DNA of 64,000 nt from Sphingomonadales bacterium UBA2683 (GCA_002354635.1 DELZ01000001.1:62001-126000), one strand, 5' to 3'. Counted from the stretch's first letter, positions 34,502 through 44,196 are shown. Numbers and translations are program-made. The notes: generated by a model not told the origin, from the letters alone.

Positions 34502-35266
34502 ATGGCTCATCATACCGAAACCACAGTGGCGGACAGCACCGGGCTTTCGGTGGTCTCGATCACCAAGAAATTTGGCAGAAAAACGGTGCTGGATAATGTT
34601 TCTATCCGTGTCGGGCGGTCGGAGGTGGTCGGTCTGCTCGGTCGGGACGGAGCTGGCAAGACGGTGACATTCTATTCGATCCTCGGATTGCTGCGGATCA
34701 ATGCCGGCCATATTTTCCTCGATGGCAATGACATAACCGGGCTGCCGCTTGACCGGCGATCGCTCCGTGGCCTCGGATATTTGCCGCAGGAATCTTCGAT
34801 ATTCCGCGGGCTGACAGTGGAACAGAATATCATGACGGTGCTCGAACTGTTCGAGCCTGATCCGGGATTGCGAGCACAAAAGCTGGATGATCTTCTAAAC
34901 GAATTCCATATCGAATATGTCCGTCACGCGCCCGCGCGGGCGCTGTCGGGTGGCGAACGACGGCGCTGTGAAATTGCCCGGGCGATGGCGGCAAATCCTA
35001 CGATCATGCTGTTCGACGAACCCTTTGCCGGGATCGACCCGCTGTCCGTAAGGGATATCAAGGCAATGATTGGCGAATTGGAAAGCCATGACGTCGGCAT
35101 TCTGATTACAGACCAGAATGTGCGGGAAATGGTCGATCTGCTGGACAGGGTCTATGTCCTGCATCAGGGCCGGATTGTATTTAACGGCACACCCGACGCG
35201 ATGCTGGACGACGAGGTCGTCCGCCACCTGTATCTCGGCGAGGAATTTAACAGCACGAATAGGTAA
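34502..35266 (+). CDS. LptB-like ABC ATPase with degenerate H-loop
   Basis: The 254-residue protein resembles the lipopolysaccharide-export ATPase LptB: YLPQESSIFRGLTVEQN, ALSGGERRRCEIARAM, LFDEPFAGIDP and LITDQNVRE. Walker A is GRDGAGKT (47-54) instead of GPNGAGKT. The H-loop His of LptB (TDHNVRE) is Gln205 here. LptB normally sits with lptA/lptC and rpoN, none of which are nearby. This is therefore probably a paralogue with altered ATP hydrolysis, not the essential exporter. The start at 34502 is chosen for the LptB-like N-terminus; the frame is open to 34418. Confidence 0.8.
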   Translation: MAHHTETTVADSTGLSVVSITKKFGRKTVLDNVSIRVGRSEVVGLLGRDGAGKTVTFYSILGLLRINAGHIFLDGNDITGLPLDRRSLRGLGYLPQESSIFRGLTVEQNIMTVLELFEPDPGLRAQKLDDLLNEFHIEYVRHAPARALSGGERRRCEIARAMAANPTIMLFDEPFAGIDPLSVRDIKAMIGELESHDVGILITDQNVREMVDLLDRVYVLHQGRIVFNGTPDAMLDDEVVRHLYLGEEFNSTNR

Positions 35267-35389
35267 CACTACGGATGGCTCACCAATCGGCTTTCAGGCA
35301 TCTGTGAAGATGGCAACGCCATGAACGGTGTCTGCAACGACATTGGTCGTGCAGCATTTGTCGGGAGGATATCAAACGGAAGAGGCAAT

Positions 35390-36202
35390 ATGAAATCGGT
35401 GCTTTTTTATGTGAATGAAGATTCCGGGTTCGACGCCCGTTATCAGGCAGCGCTTGATCTGGCGCGCGCGCTGGACGGGCACTTGCATTGCCTGCGCGTG
35501 AATTCATACCAGCCGCAAATGGCTTATGACGGCGTCTCCGGCATGTCCGTCTTTTATGATTTCAGCAAATATGCCGATGAAGTCGACGCGCAATTGAAGG
35601 CCGAAACTGAAAAGCGGCTGGCGGGAGAAGACGTCCCGTGGGATTATCGGCAAGCCAATGCAGAACCCGCCAGAGGGCTGTCGCGAAACGCCGCATTGGC
35701 CGACATCATGGTACTCAGTTCCGGCAGCGCCAGGAAAGACAGCAGGCAGGCGCTCAGGCTTTTGGGGGACGTTATTTTCAGCACCAATGTTCCGGTGGTC
35801 ATACAGCCCGATAGCGTCAAGAAATTCGCGGCCAACGGTCCGGTCATTGTGGCATGGAACGGCAGTTTCGAGGCAGGCAATGCGCTGCGTGCAGCGGTGC
35901 CGCTGCTCAAACTGGCCAGCGATGTCCATATTGTCGTCGTTGAAGAGGACAAGGACCATGACCTGCCGCCTCTGGACGCGTCCGAATATCTGTCGCGATA
36001 TGGAATAAAATCGCAAATCCATGATCTTGCGGCGGACCAGTCATCGGTTCAGGCCGTCCTGCTGTCCACCGTCGATACGCTGCAGGCAAGCTATATGGTG
36101 ATGGGGGCCTATGGCCACAGCCGGGCCCGCGAGTTCTTATTCGGCGGCGTAACGAGAAACCTGTTTCGGGATTGCCCGGTACCGCTGGTGGTAGCGCATT
36201 GA
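35390..36202 (+). CDS. Two-domain universal stress protein
   Basis: The 270-residue protein has two UspA-like halves. The second ends with the ATP-binding pattern VMGAYGHSRAREFLFGGVT (G-x2-G-x9-G-[S/T]-like), and the first half has LSSGSAR in that place, so only the C-terminal half is likely to bind nucleotide. ATG 35390 is preceded by AGAGG. It lies between the LptB-like and MBL genes with gaps of 123 and 34 bp, suggesting a shared stress context. Confidence 0.85.
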   Translation: MKSVLFYVNEDSGFDARYQAALDLARALDGHLHCLRVNSYQPQMAYDGVSGMSVFYDFSKYADEVDAQLKAETEKRLAGEDVPWDYRQANAEPARGLSRNAALADIMVLSSGSARKDSRQALRLLGDVIFSTNVPVVIQPDSVKKFAANGPVIVAWNGSFEAGNALRAAVPLLKLASDVHIVVVEEDKDHDLPPLDASEYLSRYGIKSQIHDLAADQSSVQAVLLSTVDTLQASYMVMGAYGHSRAREFLFGGVTRNLFRDCPVPLVVAH

Positions 36203-36236
36203 CCATAGGCGCTGACTATCCTCGAGGAAGACTAGA

Positions 36237-37787
36237 ATGAGCGATGTAACCCTAAAATTCCATGGCGCGGCTGGGACCGTTACCGGTTCCTGCTTTGAGA
36301 TAACGGGTGCGGGCAAGACCATATTGGTCGATTGCGGGCTGTTCCAGGGTACGCGCTCGCTCGAGGCATTGAACCATGAAAAGCTTCCCTTTGACCCGAA
36401 AAAAATTGATGCCGTGCTGCTGACGCACGCGCATCTCGATCATAGCGGCAGGCTAGCCTATCTCTATGCCCGCGGATGCAAGGCCAAGACCTACTGTACG
36501 GCACCAAGCGCCGATATTATAAAGCCGCTTTTGCAGGACGCAGCCAAGTTGCAGGCCGCGGACGTCGAGCGCCGGAACCGCCGCGCGGACCGTGCGGGAT
36601 TGCCACCATTCACTCCCCTGTATGACGGCAAGGATATTGCCAAGCTGCACAAAAATGTCCGGAAGGTTGCCTTTTGTGAGGAAGTTTTTCTGGACAATGG
36701 TGTCTCGTTTCGCTTCTGGGATGCGCGACATATCGTCGGTTCTGCCTCGGTTGAAGTCAATATCGCCGGTCAGCGGATACTTTTCTCCGGCGATATCGGC
36801 CCGGGTCGGGCGATCAACTGTACCGCGTCCGCACTCGGCGGATACGACCATATCATCTGCGAATCCACCTATGGCGATCGGGATCGCGATCTGGTGCTGG
36901 TCAGCGAGCGCCGCGAGACTCTGGCGCGGCATGTCGAGGACGTGATGGCGGCAGGCGGCAATCTCCTGATTCCCGCGTTTGCGCTGGAACGCACGCAAGC
37001 AATACTCGAGGATTTTGACGCCCTGTTTGCCAGCAAACGTCTGCCACCGATAAATGTGTTTCTGGATTCACCGCTGGCGCAGAAGGTCACGATGGCCGTG
37101 ATGCGTTATCGGGACAGCGGAACCGACATGCTGAAGCGGACCAATATTCGATTCACCCAAAATACGGCCGAATCCAAAAAACTCAATCGCATGAGCGGGA
37201 TCGTGATCATTGCGGGATCTGGCATGTGCGAAGGTGGTCGGATCAGGCATCATCTGATCCATAATCTGCCGAACCGGCAATCCCGGCTTCTGCTATCGGG
37301 CTATCAGGTTGCCGGGACTTTGGGTTCAGTACTCAGGGACGGGGCAAAGCGCGTGAGAATTTCCGGCCTTGATGTTTTGGTCAAGGCACAGGTCGATACT
37401 CTGGAAGGCTATTCCAACCACGCCGACCGCAGCGGGCTGGCGGAATGGATCAAGGATCGCACTCCGGTCAGAGGATCTATCTTCCTGGTCCATGGTGAAC
37501 GAACCGCACTTTCCTCTCTTGCCGAAACCTTGGCCACCATTCCGGACTTGCCTCCAGCTATCGTTCCGGCTTTGGAAGAGACTTGGACCTTGCATCCCGG
37601 CAAGCGGGCAACGCTGTCCGCAGCTGGTCGCCCTGATGCATCCGACTTGACGGCATCGCGGGACTGGGTTTCCCGCCTGACCATGTTGCGACAGGAAATG
37701 GAAGAAAAGCTGTCTGAACAAACCTCCAATCGGGATCGGGAAAAGATGCTCGCAGCGCTCAAACGCGCGCTGGAAAGCGTCAATTGA
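36237..37787 (+). CDS. MBL-fold/beta-CASP RNA-processing-type hydrolase
   Basis: The 516-residue protein has the metallo-beta-lactamase metal motif HAHLDHSG (His64, His66, Asp68, His69), ARHIVGSASVEV and SGDIGPG. A beta-CASP domain follows (PAFALERTQAILEDFDALF, IIAGSGMCEGGRIRHHL) with the C-terminal motif YSNHADRSGL. This is the family of bacterial CPSF73/RNase J-like proteins that often neighbours universal stress proteins. Nuclease activity is inferred. Confidence 0.87.
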   Translation: MSDVTLKFHGAAGTVTGSCFEITGAGKTILVDCGLFQGTRSLEALNHEKLPFDPKKIDAVLLTHAHLDHSGRLAYLYARGCKAKTYCTAPSADIIKPLLQDAAKLQAADVERRNRRADRAGLPPFTPLYDGKDIAKLHKNVRKVAFCEEVFLDNGVSFRFWDARHIVGSASVEVNIAGQRILFSGDIGPGRAINCTASALGGYDHIICESTYGDRDRDLVLVSERRETLARHVEDVMAAGGNLLIPAFALERTQAILEDFDALFASKRLPPINVFLDSPLAQKVTMAVMRYRDSGTDMLKRTNIRFTQNTAESKKLNRMSGIVIIAGSGMCEGGRIRHHLIHNLPNRQSRLLLSGYQVAGTLGSVLRDGAKRVRISGLDVLVKAQVDTLEGYSNHADRSGLAEWIKDRTPVRGSIFLVHGERTALSSLAETLATIPDLPPAIVPALEETWTLHPGKRATLSAAGRPDASDLTASRDWVSRLTMLRQEMEEKLSEQTSNRDREKMLAALKRALESVN

Positions 37788-37859
37788 ACCACGCCATCAG
37801 ATTGCCACATCACCAGCCGATGAGCACTGGGCTATCTCGAGATATTGGCTGGACTGCGG

Positions 37860-39554
37860 CTAGTACAACCGGGCTCTTTTGAATTCCGCCTCCAGCTCGT
37901 TCAGAATGGCGGGGTTGCTTATCCACCTGCCGAGCACCTTCCGCGGTTCGGCGCTTTCCGAAAAGCCGGATCGCTCCGCCAACAACCGCCAGGCTTTCCG
38001 CGCTTCCTCTTTTTCATTCAGCCTCGCCGATGCCAATATATAACTGATTTCCAGCCCTGTTGCGGCACCCGGAACAAAATCCATATATTTTGCAGATAGT
38101 TCCTGCGCGCCCTTCGCATCTCCGCGCCACAGTTTTTGAATCGCAACCGTGGCTGCAATGTCCAGATCCGCATTGGCATCCATTTCCCAGGCTCGCGTCG
38201 CATAGGCTTCGCCTTCCGGCATTCCGCAGGCCAGCATATATATGCCCAAATAGCCCAAGATCCGGGTATTTAGGGGATTGAGGCTGACGGCCCGTTCACC
38301 CCATGAGACACCCCTACGACAATCCCCTTCATAAAATGCGCTTTGTGCAACCGCGAAGGTCGCGGTGGCACTATCATTGTCCAGTTTGGTAGCCCGCAAC
38401 GCAAAATCCTTGCCGGCACCGTCAATTTTATTCGCAAGGTTTGAATTTTCTGCAACATTTTTGGCAATCGCCAGCATGCTCATCAAATAGGCATCATTGG
38501 AAAACTGTCGTGCCGAGGAATCCATGCACGCCAAAGCCGGCTCCAAATTGGCAGGATCGTGATGACGTATATATTGATGAAACTGCAGCAAACACGGATA
38601 GCCGGGCGAATAATCACCCCGATATTTGGACAATTCATGCTGAGCAATTTTGCCGTATGAGCCCGCAATTTCGATCACAGCCTTGTCGAGATCCGCTTGC
38701 CGCAATGTTGTCGTGCCCGTCTCGATTCTCGTCGACCAGATAACCTCTCTGGTGTCGGCTGCCACGAGACGCAGCTGAATACGATCGGCAGTGTCATTCA
38801 AAATCGACGTTTCCAGAAAATATTGCGACCGGCTTGCCGGTTCCGCGTCTTCATCAAAGATACGCAGCTGATCGAAATTTTCCAGCGCGCCGATAAGATA
38901 GCTGTGGGCCATTTCCATTTTGTCCCGGGACGCAGAACTGGAAAGCCCTTCAGCCGTTTTTACAATGACCGAGGGATAAGTGATGTGGGTCGCCATCTCG
39001 CTTTCTACCTCTTGCAGATAATAGATTGCACCGAGGGCAGCTACTATCAATGCAGCAACAATCGCCAGAAGATAGGCGTGACCAAGAAAACCCCTGCGGT
39101 CGGCAGAATTGCTGGCAGACTTATCACCCAGAGAGGCCACGGGCGGAGTTTCCGTATCGGTTGCTCCTTCGTTTCTCCCGAGAATAATTTCATAATGTTG
39201 ATAGGGTATGAAAAGCCGCTTTTCGCTTTTCTCCCGTAGGTAGAAATGGTCGAGCATTCGGCGCAGTCGCCCGATCTGGACCCTAGGATAGCTGTCGATT
39301 TGCGTATCGAAACTGTCATTGCGGCCGAGACCATCAACTGCAACGGTATAAGCCGTCAAAGGCTTGCCTGCATCCTCAATCTTGTAGTCAACCAGGAACC
39401 GAAGAAGCTTACTCATGGTGGGCGAGCGGGCAAATTCGGGACTGCAAAGCAGCCGATCGCGCTCCAAGCAATATTGTAGCTTTTCTGCTTCAGTCAGAAC
39501 TGTCAAAATTCCCCCATCGGAAATGCTGATCGAACCATGTAATTGCCAATTCAC
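37860..39554 (-). CDS. Winged-helix/TM/TPR membrane protein, copy A
   Basis: The 564-residue protein has an N-terminal winged-helix-like domain (about 30-125) with the block PEFARSPTMSKLLRFLVDYK and RVQIGRLRRMLDHFY. One membrane helix follows at 157-180, then a periplasmic C-terminal region of TPR-like repeats (WGERAVSLNPLNTRILGYLG). ToxR-like topology is likely: DNA-binding part inside, TPR sensing part outside. It is a paralogue of the protein at 40385-42133, with matching ends (RKVLGRWISNPAILNEL versus RKVLSRWISSPALLNDI). The two genes flank a PAS protein. Ligand and targets are unknown. Confidence 0.7.
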   Translation of the reverse strand: MNWQLHGSISISDGGILTVLTEAEKLQYCLERDRLLCSPEFARSPTMSKLLRFLVDYKIEDAGKPLTAYTVAVDGLGRNDSFDTQIDSYPRVQIGRLRRMLDHFYLREKSEKRLFIPYQHYEIILGRNEGATDTETPPVASLGDKSASNSADRRGFLGHAYLLAIVAALIVAALGAIYYLQEVESEMATHITYPSVIVKTAEGLSSSASRDKMEMAHSYLIGALENFDQLRIFDEDAEPASRSQYFLETSILNDTADRIQLRLVAADTREVIWSTRIETGTTTLRQADLDKAVIEIAGSYGKIAQHELSKYRGDYSPGYPCLLQFHQYIRHHDPANLEPALACMDSSARQFSNDAYLMSMLAIAKNVAENSNLANKIDGAGKDFALRATKLDNDSATATFAVAQSAFYEGDCRRGVSWGERAVSLNPLNTRILGYLGIYMLACGMPEGEAYATRAWEMDANADLDIAATVAIQKLWRGDAKGAQELSAKYMDFVPGAATGLEISYILASARLNEKEEARKAWRLLAERSGFSESAEPRKVLGRWISNPAILNELEAEFKRARLY

Positions 39555-39628
39555 GAGCGTTGCACAAGAATCTTACCTACCGACAACCTCGGTGATAGTT
39601 GCCCGATAGTCGATATAATATTGAAACA

Positions 39629-40138
39629 TTATGCGAATTTTCGGTCCTCTGGCTTGCTGAGATCAACAAAACAGCCAAAAATTCCCAGAACGCCGCCATC
39701 TCCACCTATTTGGCACGTACCCCGGGCCAGCACGGGAAGTTCGTTGTCGTTTTCGGTTAGAATCCGCGCGCGAAATTCAAAATCCTCACCTTCATCCAAT
39801 GCTCGTGAGACCGCAGTTTCTACCATCGCCCGGTCATCAGCATGATAATAACCAATCGCATGTTCGAGCGGAGGGTTCCCCAGCGAATGGCGGCGTTCAT
39901 GCATGTCGAACACATAGTCCGACCATTTGAGGACATTGGTCCTCGCATCCAGATGCCAGGAGCCAAAACGACCAACATCTTCCGATATCTCGAGAGTCAG
40001 CCGGCAGCGGTCAAGTGCAAGCCGTGTATCCCGCAAATCAGACCGCAGATTCCTAAGTCGAAAGGCCAAATATCCACTTATGAGAATGAATAAAAACGCC
40101 AGCAAATAAGAAAATAATTCCAATAATATCACGACCAA
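39629..40138 (-). CDS. Orphan PAS-domain membrane protein
   Basis: The 169-residue protein has one N-terminal membrane helix (LLELFSYLLAFLFILISGYLAF), a short coiled coil (RNLRSDLRDTRLALDRC) and a single PAS domain (ISEDVGRFGSWHLDARTN, AIGYYHADDRAMVETAV, GIFGCFVDLS). There is no kinase, GGDEF or other output domain. It therefore cannot signal alone unless through a partner; the flanking TPR proteins are candidates by position only. Confidence 0.75.
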   Translation of the reverse strand: MVVILLELFSYLLAFLFILISGYLAFRLRNLRSDLRDTRLALDRCRLTLEISEDVGRFGSWHLDARTNVLKWSDYVFDMHERRHSLGNPPLEHAIGYYHADDRAMVETAVSRALDEGEDFEFRARILTENDNELPVLARGTCQIGGDGGVLGIFGCFVDLSKPEDRKFA

Positions 40139-40384
40139 TATTTCCCTGATTCCCCCTAGGATGCGACGCTCTATAAGATTGATAGATGATATAAATCTAG
40201 AGAAATGAAACTATTAGCAAATTAATAACAAGATTCCGGTCAATTTTTTGCCTTAGCAAAGGTGAGCTGCGTCTGTCTAAATAGCAATCGACGGTTGCTT
40301 TTGTCAGGCCTGCCAAGCTGTCCTACGCGCGAAATTCGCCGTTACATATCCAAGAGTTCCGATACTCTGCAGAGACGCTTGCAA
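40139..40384. promoter_or_regulatory. AT-rich intergenic region upstream of the PAS gene
   Basis: An AT-rich stretch (about 40180-40260) likely contains the promoter for the PAS gene and copy A. I see no gene and no exact palindrome of note. Confidence 0.35.
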
Positions 40385-42133
40385 CTATGTGTTGAACAGA
40401 CCGGTTCGATCCACAACCTTCATGATATCATTGAGCAATGCCGGGCTGGATATCCAACGGCTGAGCACTTTCCGTGGCGGTGTAGATTCCGACAACCCAT
40501 AGCTTTCGGCGAGCACTTTCCACGCTCGCCGCGCTTCCGTTCGATCCTTTAACATTGCAGATGACAGAATATAGGTCAGTTCGAGTGCCGGCTCATTTTC
40601 GAGAGACGAATCCAGATACCGGGAAGACAGTTGCCGGGCCGAGACGGCATCGCCGCGTTTTAGCATCTGGAAGGCCACAGCTCCGGCAATTGTCAAATCA
40701 GCATTTGGATCAGAATCGAGCGCGCGAACAGCATAGATTTCGCCTTCGGGCAAATTGCACGCGATCATGTAAAGTCCGAGATATCCCGATATCCGGGAAT
40801 TCAGGGGATTCAGTGCGATGGCTTTTTCGCCCCACGCCACGCCGGTTGCACAATCTCCAGCAAAAAAAGCGGACTGCGCAATTGCAAAATTGGCCGCAGC
40901 GCTATCGTGATCCAGCGCTTCCGCTTTTCGCGCAAGAACCATCCCCAAACCCTTGACGTTGGAATCAGGCTCGGAGTTTTCTGACATGTTTTGCGCAAAG
41001 GCCGCAATGCTCAACAAGTGCGCGTCTTGCGGGAAGCGCTTGACTGATTTTTGCAGACATGTGCGTAGCGGTTTCAATTTTTCCCGTTCCCGATAGCGGA
41101 CATAAAGATCGAATTGCAGCAGGCAGGGATATCCTGCGGAAAAATCATTTTCTACCTTTGCTATTTCCGACTGGGCAATTTCGCCATAATTGCCCACCAG
41201 CGAGACAACTGCCTTATCCAGATCCTGCTTCCATGCCTGTTCACCTGCAGTGTCAATTTCTCTCGACCACAAAATCTCACCGCTGTCGCGATTCAAAAGT
41301 CGCAACTCGATATAGTCCTCCTCGGAGTCCATGAAACGGAGCTTGATAACATAGCCGGAATTGTCCGGACGTCCGGACTTGATATCAAACACCCGGATCC
41401 CGCCAAAACCTTTCAATCCGCGAACCAGATGATTGCCGATAGATTCCGAGAGTACATTTCCGGACGAGCCGACGGCGGCATCGGGCAAGTCCAGCGCCAC
41501 TCTGGGATAGGCAATTTCATTTTCATCACGACTGATATCCGGAACAGGCCAAAGCTGATGCGTCAGAATACCCGCCAAGGTTGCAAGGATTACTACTCCC
41601 AAAAAACCAATCGATCGCCGGTGCGAGGCACGGCGATCAATGTTATTCTTTTCAAGTGGTGGAAGCGTTTCCGATTCAGTTGGCCCGGCCCCTTGCCGTT
41701 CCTCGGCATTAGACCCCGTGGATTGTCCGACCAGATCATTCCCGGCCTCAGCGCTTGGTACATTGGGTTCCAATGCGATTGCATATTGCTTCGGAGCGAT
41801 CGCCAATCGATTTTCGCCACCCTTGCGCAGGTAGAAATTGTCGAGCATATGACGCAAGCGCCCCATCTGCACCCGGGGATAGCTGTCTGCCTGTGCATCA
41901 AAATCTGCATCACGACCAAGCGCGTCTGTCGCAATTGTATAGCTTTTTAACGGAACACTGTTTCCGGACAATTTGTAATCCACCAGGAATCGCAAAAGCT
42001 TGCACATGGTGGGCGAACGAGCAAATTCAGGGTCGCTCAACAATCGATCGCGTTCCAAACACATTTGCAGTGCGGTTGCATCATCCATCTGTTGATTGAT
42101 ATCCTTTTCCGAATTTTTCGCGACTGACGTCAA
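40385..42133 (-). CDS. Winged-helix/TM/TPR membrane protein, copy B
   Basis: The 582-residue protein has the same layout as the protein at 37860-39554: a winged-helix-like domain (about 25-120, PEFARSPTMCKLLRFLVDYK, RVQMGRLRHMLDNFY), one membrane helix at 174-193, and a C-terminal TPR-like region (WGEKAIALNPLNSRISGYLGL). The linker before the membrane is longer and more acidic. It probably arose by duplication. Both halves are conserved between copies, which suggests both DNA-binding and sensing parts are under selection. Confidence 0.7.
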   Translation of the reverse strand: MTSVAKNSEKDINQQMDDATALQMCLERDRLLSDPEFARSPTMCKLLRFLVDYKLSGNSVPLKSYTIATDALGRDADFDAQADSYPRVQMGRLRHMLDNFYLRKGGENRLAIAPKQYAIALEPNVPSAEAGNDLVGQSTGSNAEERQGAGPTESETLPPLEKNNIDRRASHRRSIGFLGVVILATLAGILTHQLWPVPDISRDENEIAYPRVALDLPDAAVGSSGNVLSESIGNHLVRGLKGFGGIRVFDIKSGRPDNSGYVIKLRFMDSEEDYIELRLLNRDSGEILWSREIDTAGEQAWKQDLDKAVVSLVGNYGEIAQSEIAKVENDFSAGYPCLLQFDLYVRYREREKLKPLRTCLQKSVKRFPQDAHLLSIAAFAQNMSENSEPDSNVKGLGMVLARKAEALDHDSAAANFAIAQSAFFAGDCATGVAWGEKAIALNPLNSRISGYLGLYMIACNLPEGEIYAVRALDSDPNADLTIAGAVAFQMLKRGDAVSARQLSSRYLDSSLENEPALELTYILSSAMLKDRTEARRAWKVLAESYGLSESTPPRKVLSRWISSPALLNDIMKVVDRTGLFNT

Positions 42134-42657
42134 TATCCAGGTAAAATTTGCCCTTACGAAGTTAGTGTAACTGATTGTAACATAGTCTGGGATGAAAAAT
42201 CATTCAAACGTTCAAATCCGGATTAAATTTGGATTCGTACGTCGACTTGCTGGATGCAGCCATCTGCTCGACAACAGGGGATATTGCAGCTCGCAGGCCG
42301 GATCTCCGGTGCCGAGTGGAACCCTGGCCATCGCTTCAGGTCCAGCGGAAACCGGTATTTCGTTCAGGCGTGACAAATACGACCGGTTTTGGCGACTCTC
42401 GCATGGGCTCCTGCCCGCGGGTACTGTCATATCCACTGGACTGCCCGGCGGCAAAGCCAGTTTTCCATTTCGCGGGATTTAGAAAACAGTCAGTCTCGTC
42501 CAACTGCAAGGGCTGCGGAGAAAATTCTCATCCGGAGCAGCCGGTTCCAAAGCGTAGCTTGCAACCGGGAAAAGCCTCTCAAAGGGCGTCACAATATTTC
42601 AACGGGTCCCAGTTTTTTGACGAAAACGGGGCTGTGCCGACCCTGCATTCAACTTGT
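42134..42657. other. Gene-free gap with a possible structured RNA
   Basis: There are no convincing genes on either strand; the open frames lack family features. Two adjacent stem structures are visible at 42511-42542 and 42541-42568 and are listed separately. Confidence 0.4.
42511..42568. ncRNA. Possible structured RNA (two stacked hairpins)
   Basis: Stem 1 is GGCTGC/GCAGCC (42511-42516 with 42537-42542), enclosing GAGAA-AA-TTCTC. Stem 2 is CCGGTT/AACCGG (42541-42546 with 42563-42568), enclosing AAGC-GTA-GCTT. The two abut. All four helices are exact complements. The strand is not clear, and no known riboswitch consensus was recognised. Confidence 0.25.
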
Positions 42658-43581
42658 TCAGGCAACCTTTTGTCTGGAGGCCAACCGCTCTTCAGCAAAT
42701 GCGCTCAAGACAATCGAGCCGATCGACAGCTCGACATTGTCCGCGTTTCTTATGCTCACCCTGTAAAAAAACTTCGAAGTAGCTTTGAACTGGGTCAGAG
42801 CTTCGGTTGCTGTATCTATGGTATCGATCAATATTTCCTTCCCGAGATCGTCATGTCCGATAACCTGAAAAGGAAGAGAATTTACTGCCAGATCATCCGC
42901 TTCATGACTCTCGTTGAGGACCGCCAGTTCATCGGTGTCTATTCTGGCTGCTCGATAGAATGTGGACAACCATACCATCAGGTCATCAAGCGGGAGCCTT
43001 TTCGAGAACACGATTCCGACCCGGTTTCCTGATTGCCACCGCACGGAACCATTTATGTCCAGCAAGTCCGGCACTGAAAGTCGCAAACTTTTGCCAATCT
43101 CGAAGGTAAAGTCCGTTGCCACGCAAATACCGGCGGGAGAGATGTCGCAAATATCAGCACGAATGATCCGAGATCCCTGATAGAGATTGATCGGATGCTT
43201 CATTTCGATGCGCGGCAGACGCGAAACCCGGCCATGCTTGGCATCACAAGGTTTGGCCAGAACCTGACCAATATCAATGGGCGAGAAAAACTCGATGCCG
43301 GCCAGCGCCTTTTTACGCCACCTGACTTTTCCGGTCAGCTCCTGCTCCTCGGTTAAATGAGCAGAGACATTGTCTCCCAAATCAAAATTCGGATGCACTT
43401 CCACCATCATCCCGGTGGCCGAGAGATTCTTGATAAAACCCCAGCCCTCACCGGATTCTGCCTTGATCTTGGCCAGGCGCAGCATCGCGATATGCCGGTC
43501 TTGCTTTCTGCGGTCTTCTTCGGTCTGGATATTATCCATTGTCTTCGCGGTGGAAGCACCAGATTCGATCATATTTTTCAT
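42658..43581 (-). CDS. Tandem PilZ-domain protein (c-di-GMP receptor family)
   Basis: The 307-residue protein has two PilZ-like domains. The first (from about residue 20) has RRKQDRHIAM and a LSATGMMVEV block; the second (from about residue 115) has SRLPRIEMKHPINL and ISPAGICVATDF. The RxxxR-type and [DN]-x-S-x-x-G motifs are present in at least one copy, so it may bind cyclic di-GMP. The ATG directly follows the TAG stop of the secreted-protein gene, so the genes are translationally linked. Confidence 0.8.
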   Translation of the reverse strand: MKNMIESGASTAKTMDNIQTEEDRRKQDRHIAMLRLAKIKAESGEGWGFIKNLSATGMMVEVHPNFDLGDNVSAHLTEEQELTGKVRWRKKALAGIEFFSPIDIGQVLAKPCDAKHGRVSRLPRIEMKHPINLYQGSRIIRADICDISPAGICVATDFTFEIGKSLRLSVPDLLDINGSVRWQSGNRVGIVFSKRLPLDDLMVWLSTFYRAARIDTDELAVLNESHEADDLAVNSLPFQVIGHDDLGKEILIDTIDTATEALTQFKATSKFFYRVSIRNADNVELSIGSIVLSAFAEERLASRQKVA

Positions 43582-44196
43582 CTACTTGACCTTCATTCTG
43601 TAACGAAAAGAAAACCGTTCACTGTGGCCGCTTGTTGCTAGCAAAGTGCCGCGCGGCCGGAGTCTGATATGTGTAACATTGGCGTCGAAACCGTCGGGAT
43701 CGGCGACAGGGACATAGTCGAATGTTTTGCCGCCATTGCTGGAGAATTCGACGGCATCATCAAGACTGGAAAGGCCGTCAAAGCTGAATTCCAAACCGCT
43801 GTCATAATCGCTGAACGTAGCTGGACCGCTGCCGGTCATCTCCAGATCACCCACAAAAAGCGAAAGATGGTCCGGAACCTTGTCGCTGATCGCGAAAGAT
43901 GTGGCAGGCGTACCGCGCCCTGAAGGCCCGGTTACGACAACAGAAAAATCAACAATGGTTCCCGCTACCACGGCAGATGCTGCACCCTGCCCAGCCAGAT
44001 TTCCCGCGATACGGCTTGAAAGCGAGATGGCGATGTTGTCGCCGGGGCCGGATTGAGCAAATGCTGGCATGGGAACGGCAACAAGTATGGACGCAACCAA
44101 CAGAGAACCGATCCTTGGCCTTGAGGCCGGACGACGACGGCATCGATCTTCGCGAACCGCAGAGGCCAGATATTTTGGATTGGATGTCGACATCAT
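43582..44196 (-). CDS. Secreted DUF11-like protein
   Basis: The 204-residue protein has a basic start, then a signal helix (IGSLLVASILVAVPMPAFA). The body looks like DUF11 or vesicle-associated repeats (VAGTIVDFSVVVTGPSGRG, ISDKVPDHLSLFVGD). It is probably periplasmic or surface-exposed. It precedes the PilZ gene with TAG-ATG contact. It may be part of a surface appendage or envelope complex; this is inference only. Confidence 0.7.
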   Translation of the reverse strand: MMSTSNPKYLASAVREDRCRRRPASRPRIGSLLVASILVAVPMPAFAQSGPGDNIAISLSSRIAGNLAGQGAASAVVAGTIVDFSVVVTGPSGRGTPATSFAISDKVPDHLSLFVGDLEMTGSGPATFSDYDSGLEFSFDGLSSLDDAVEFSSNGGKTFDYVPVADPDGFDANVTHIRLRPRGTLLATSGHSERFSFRYRMKVK

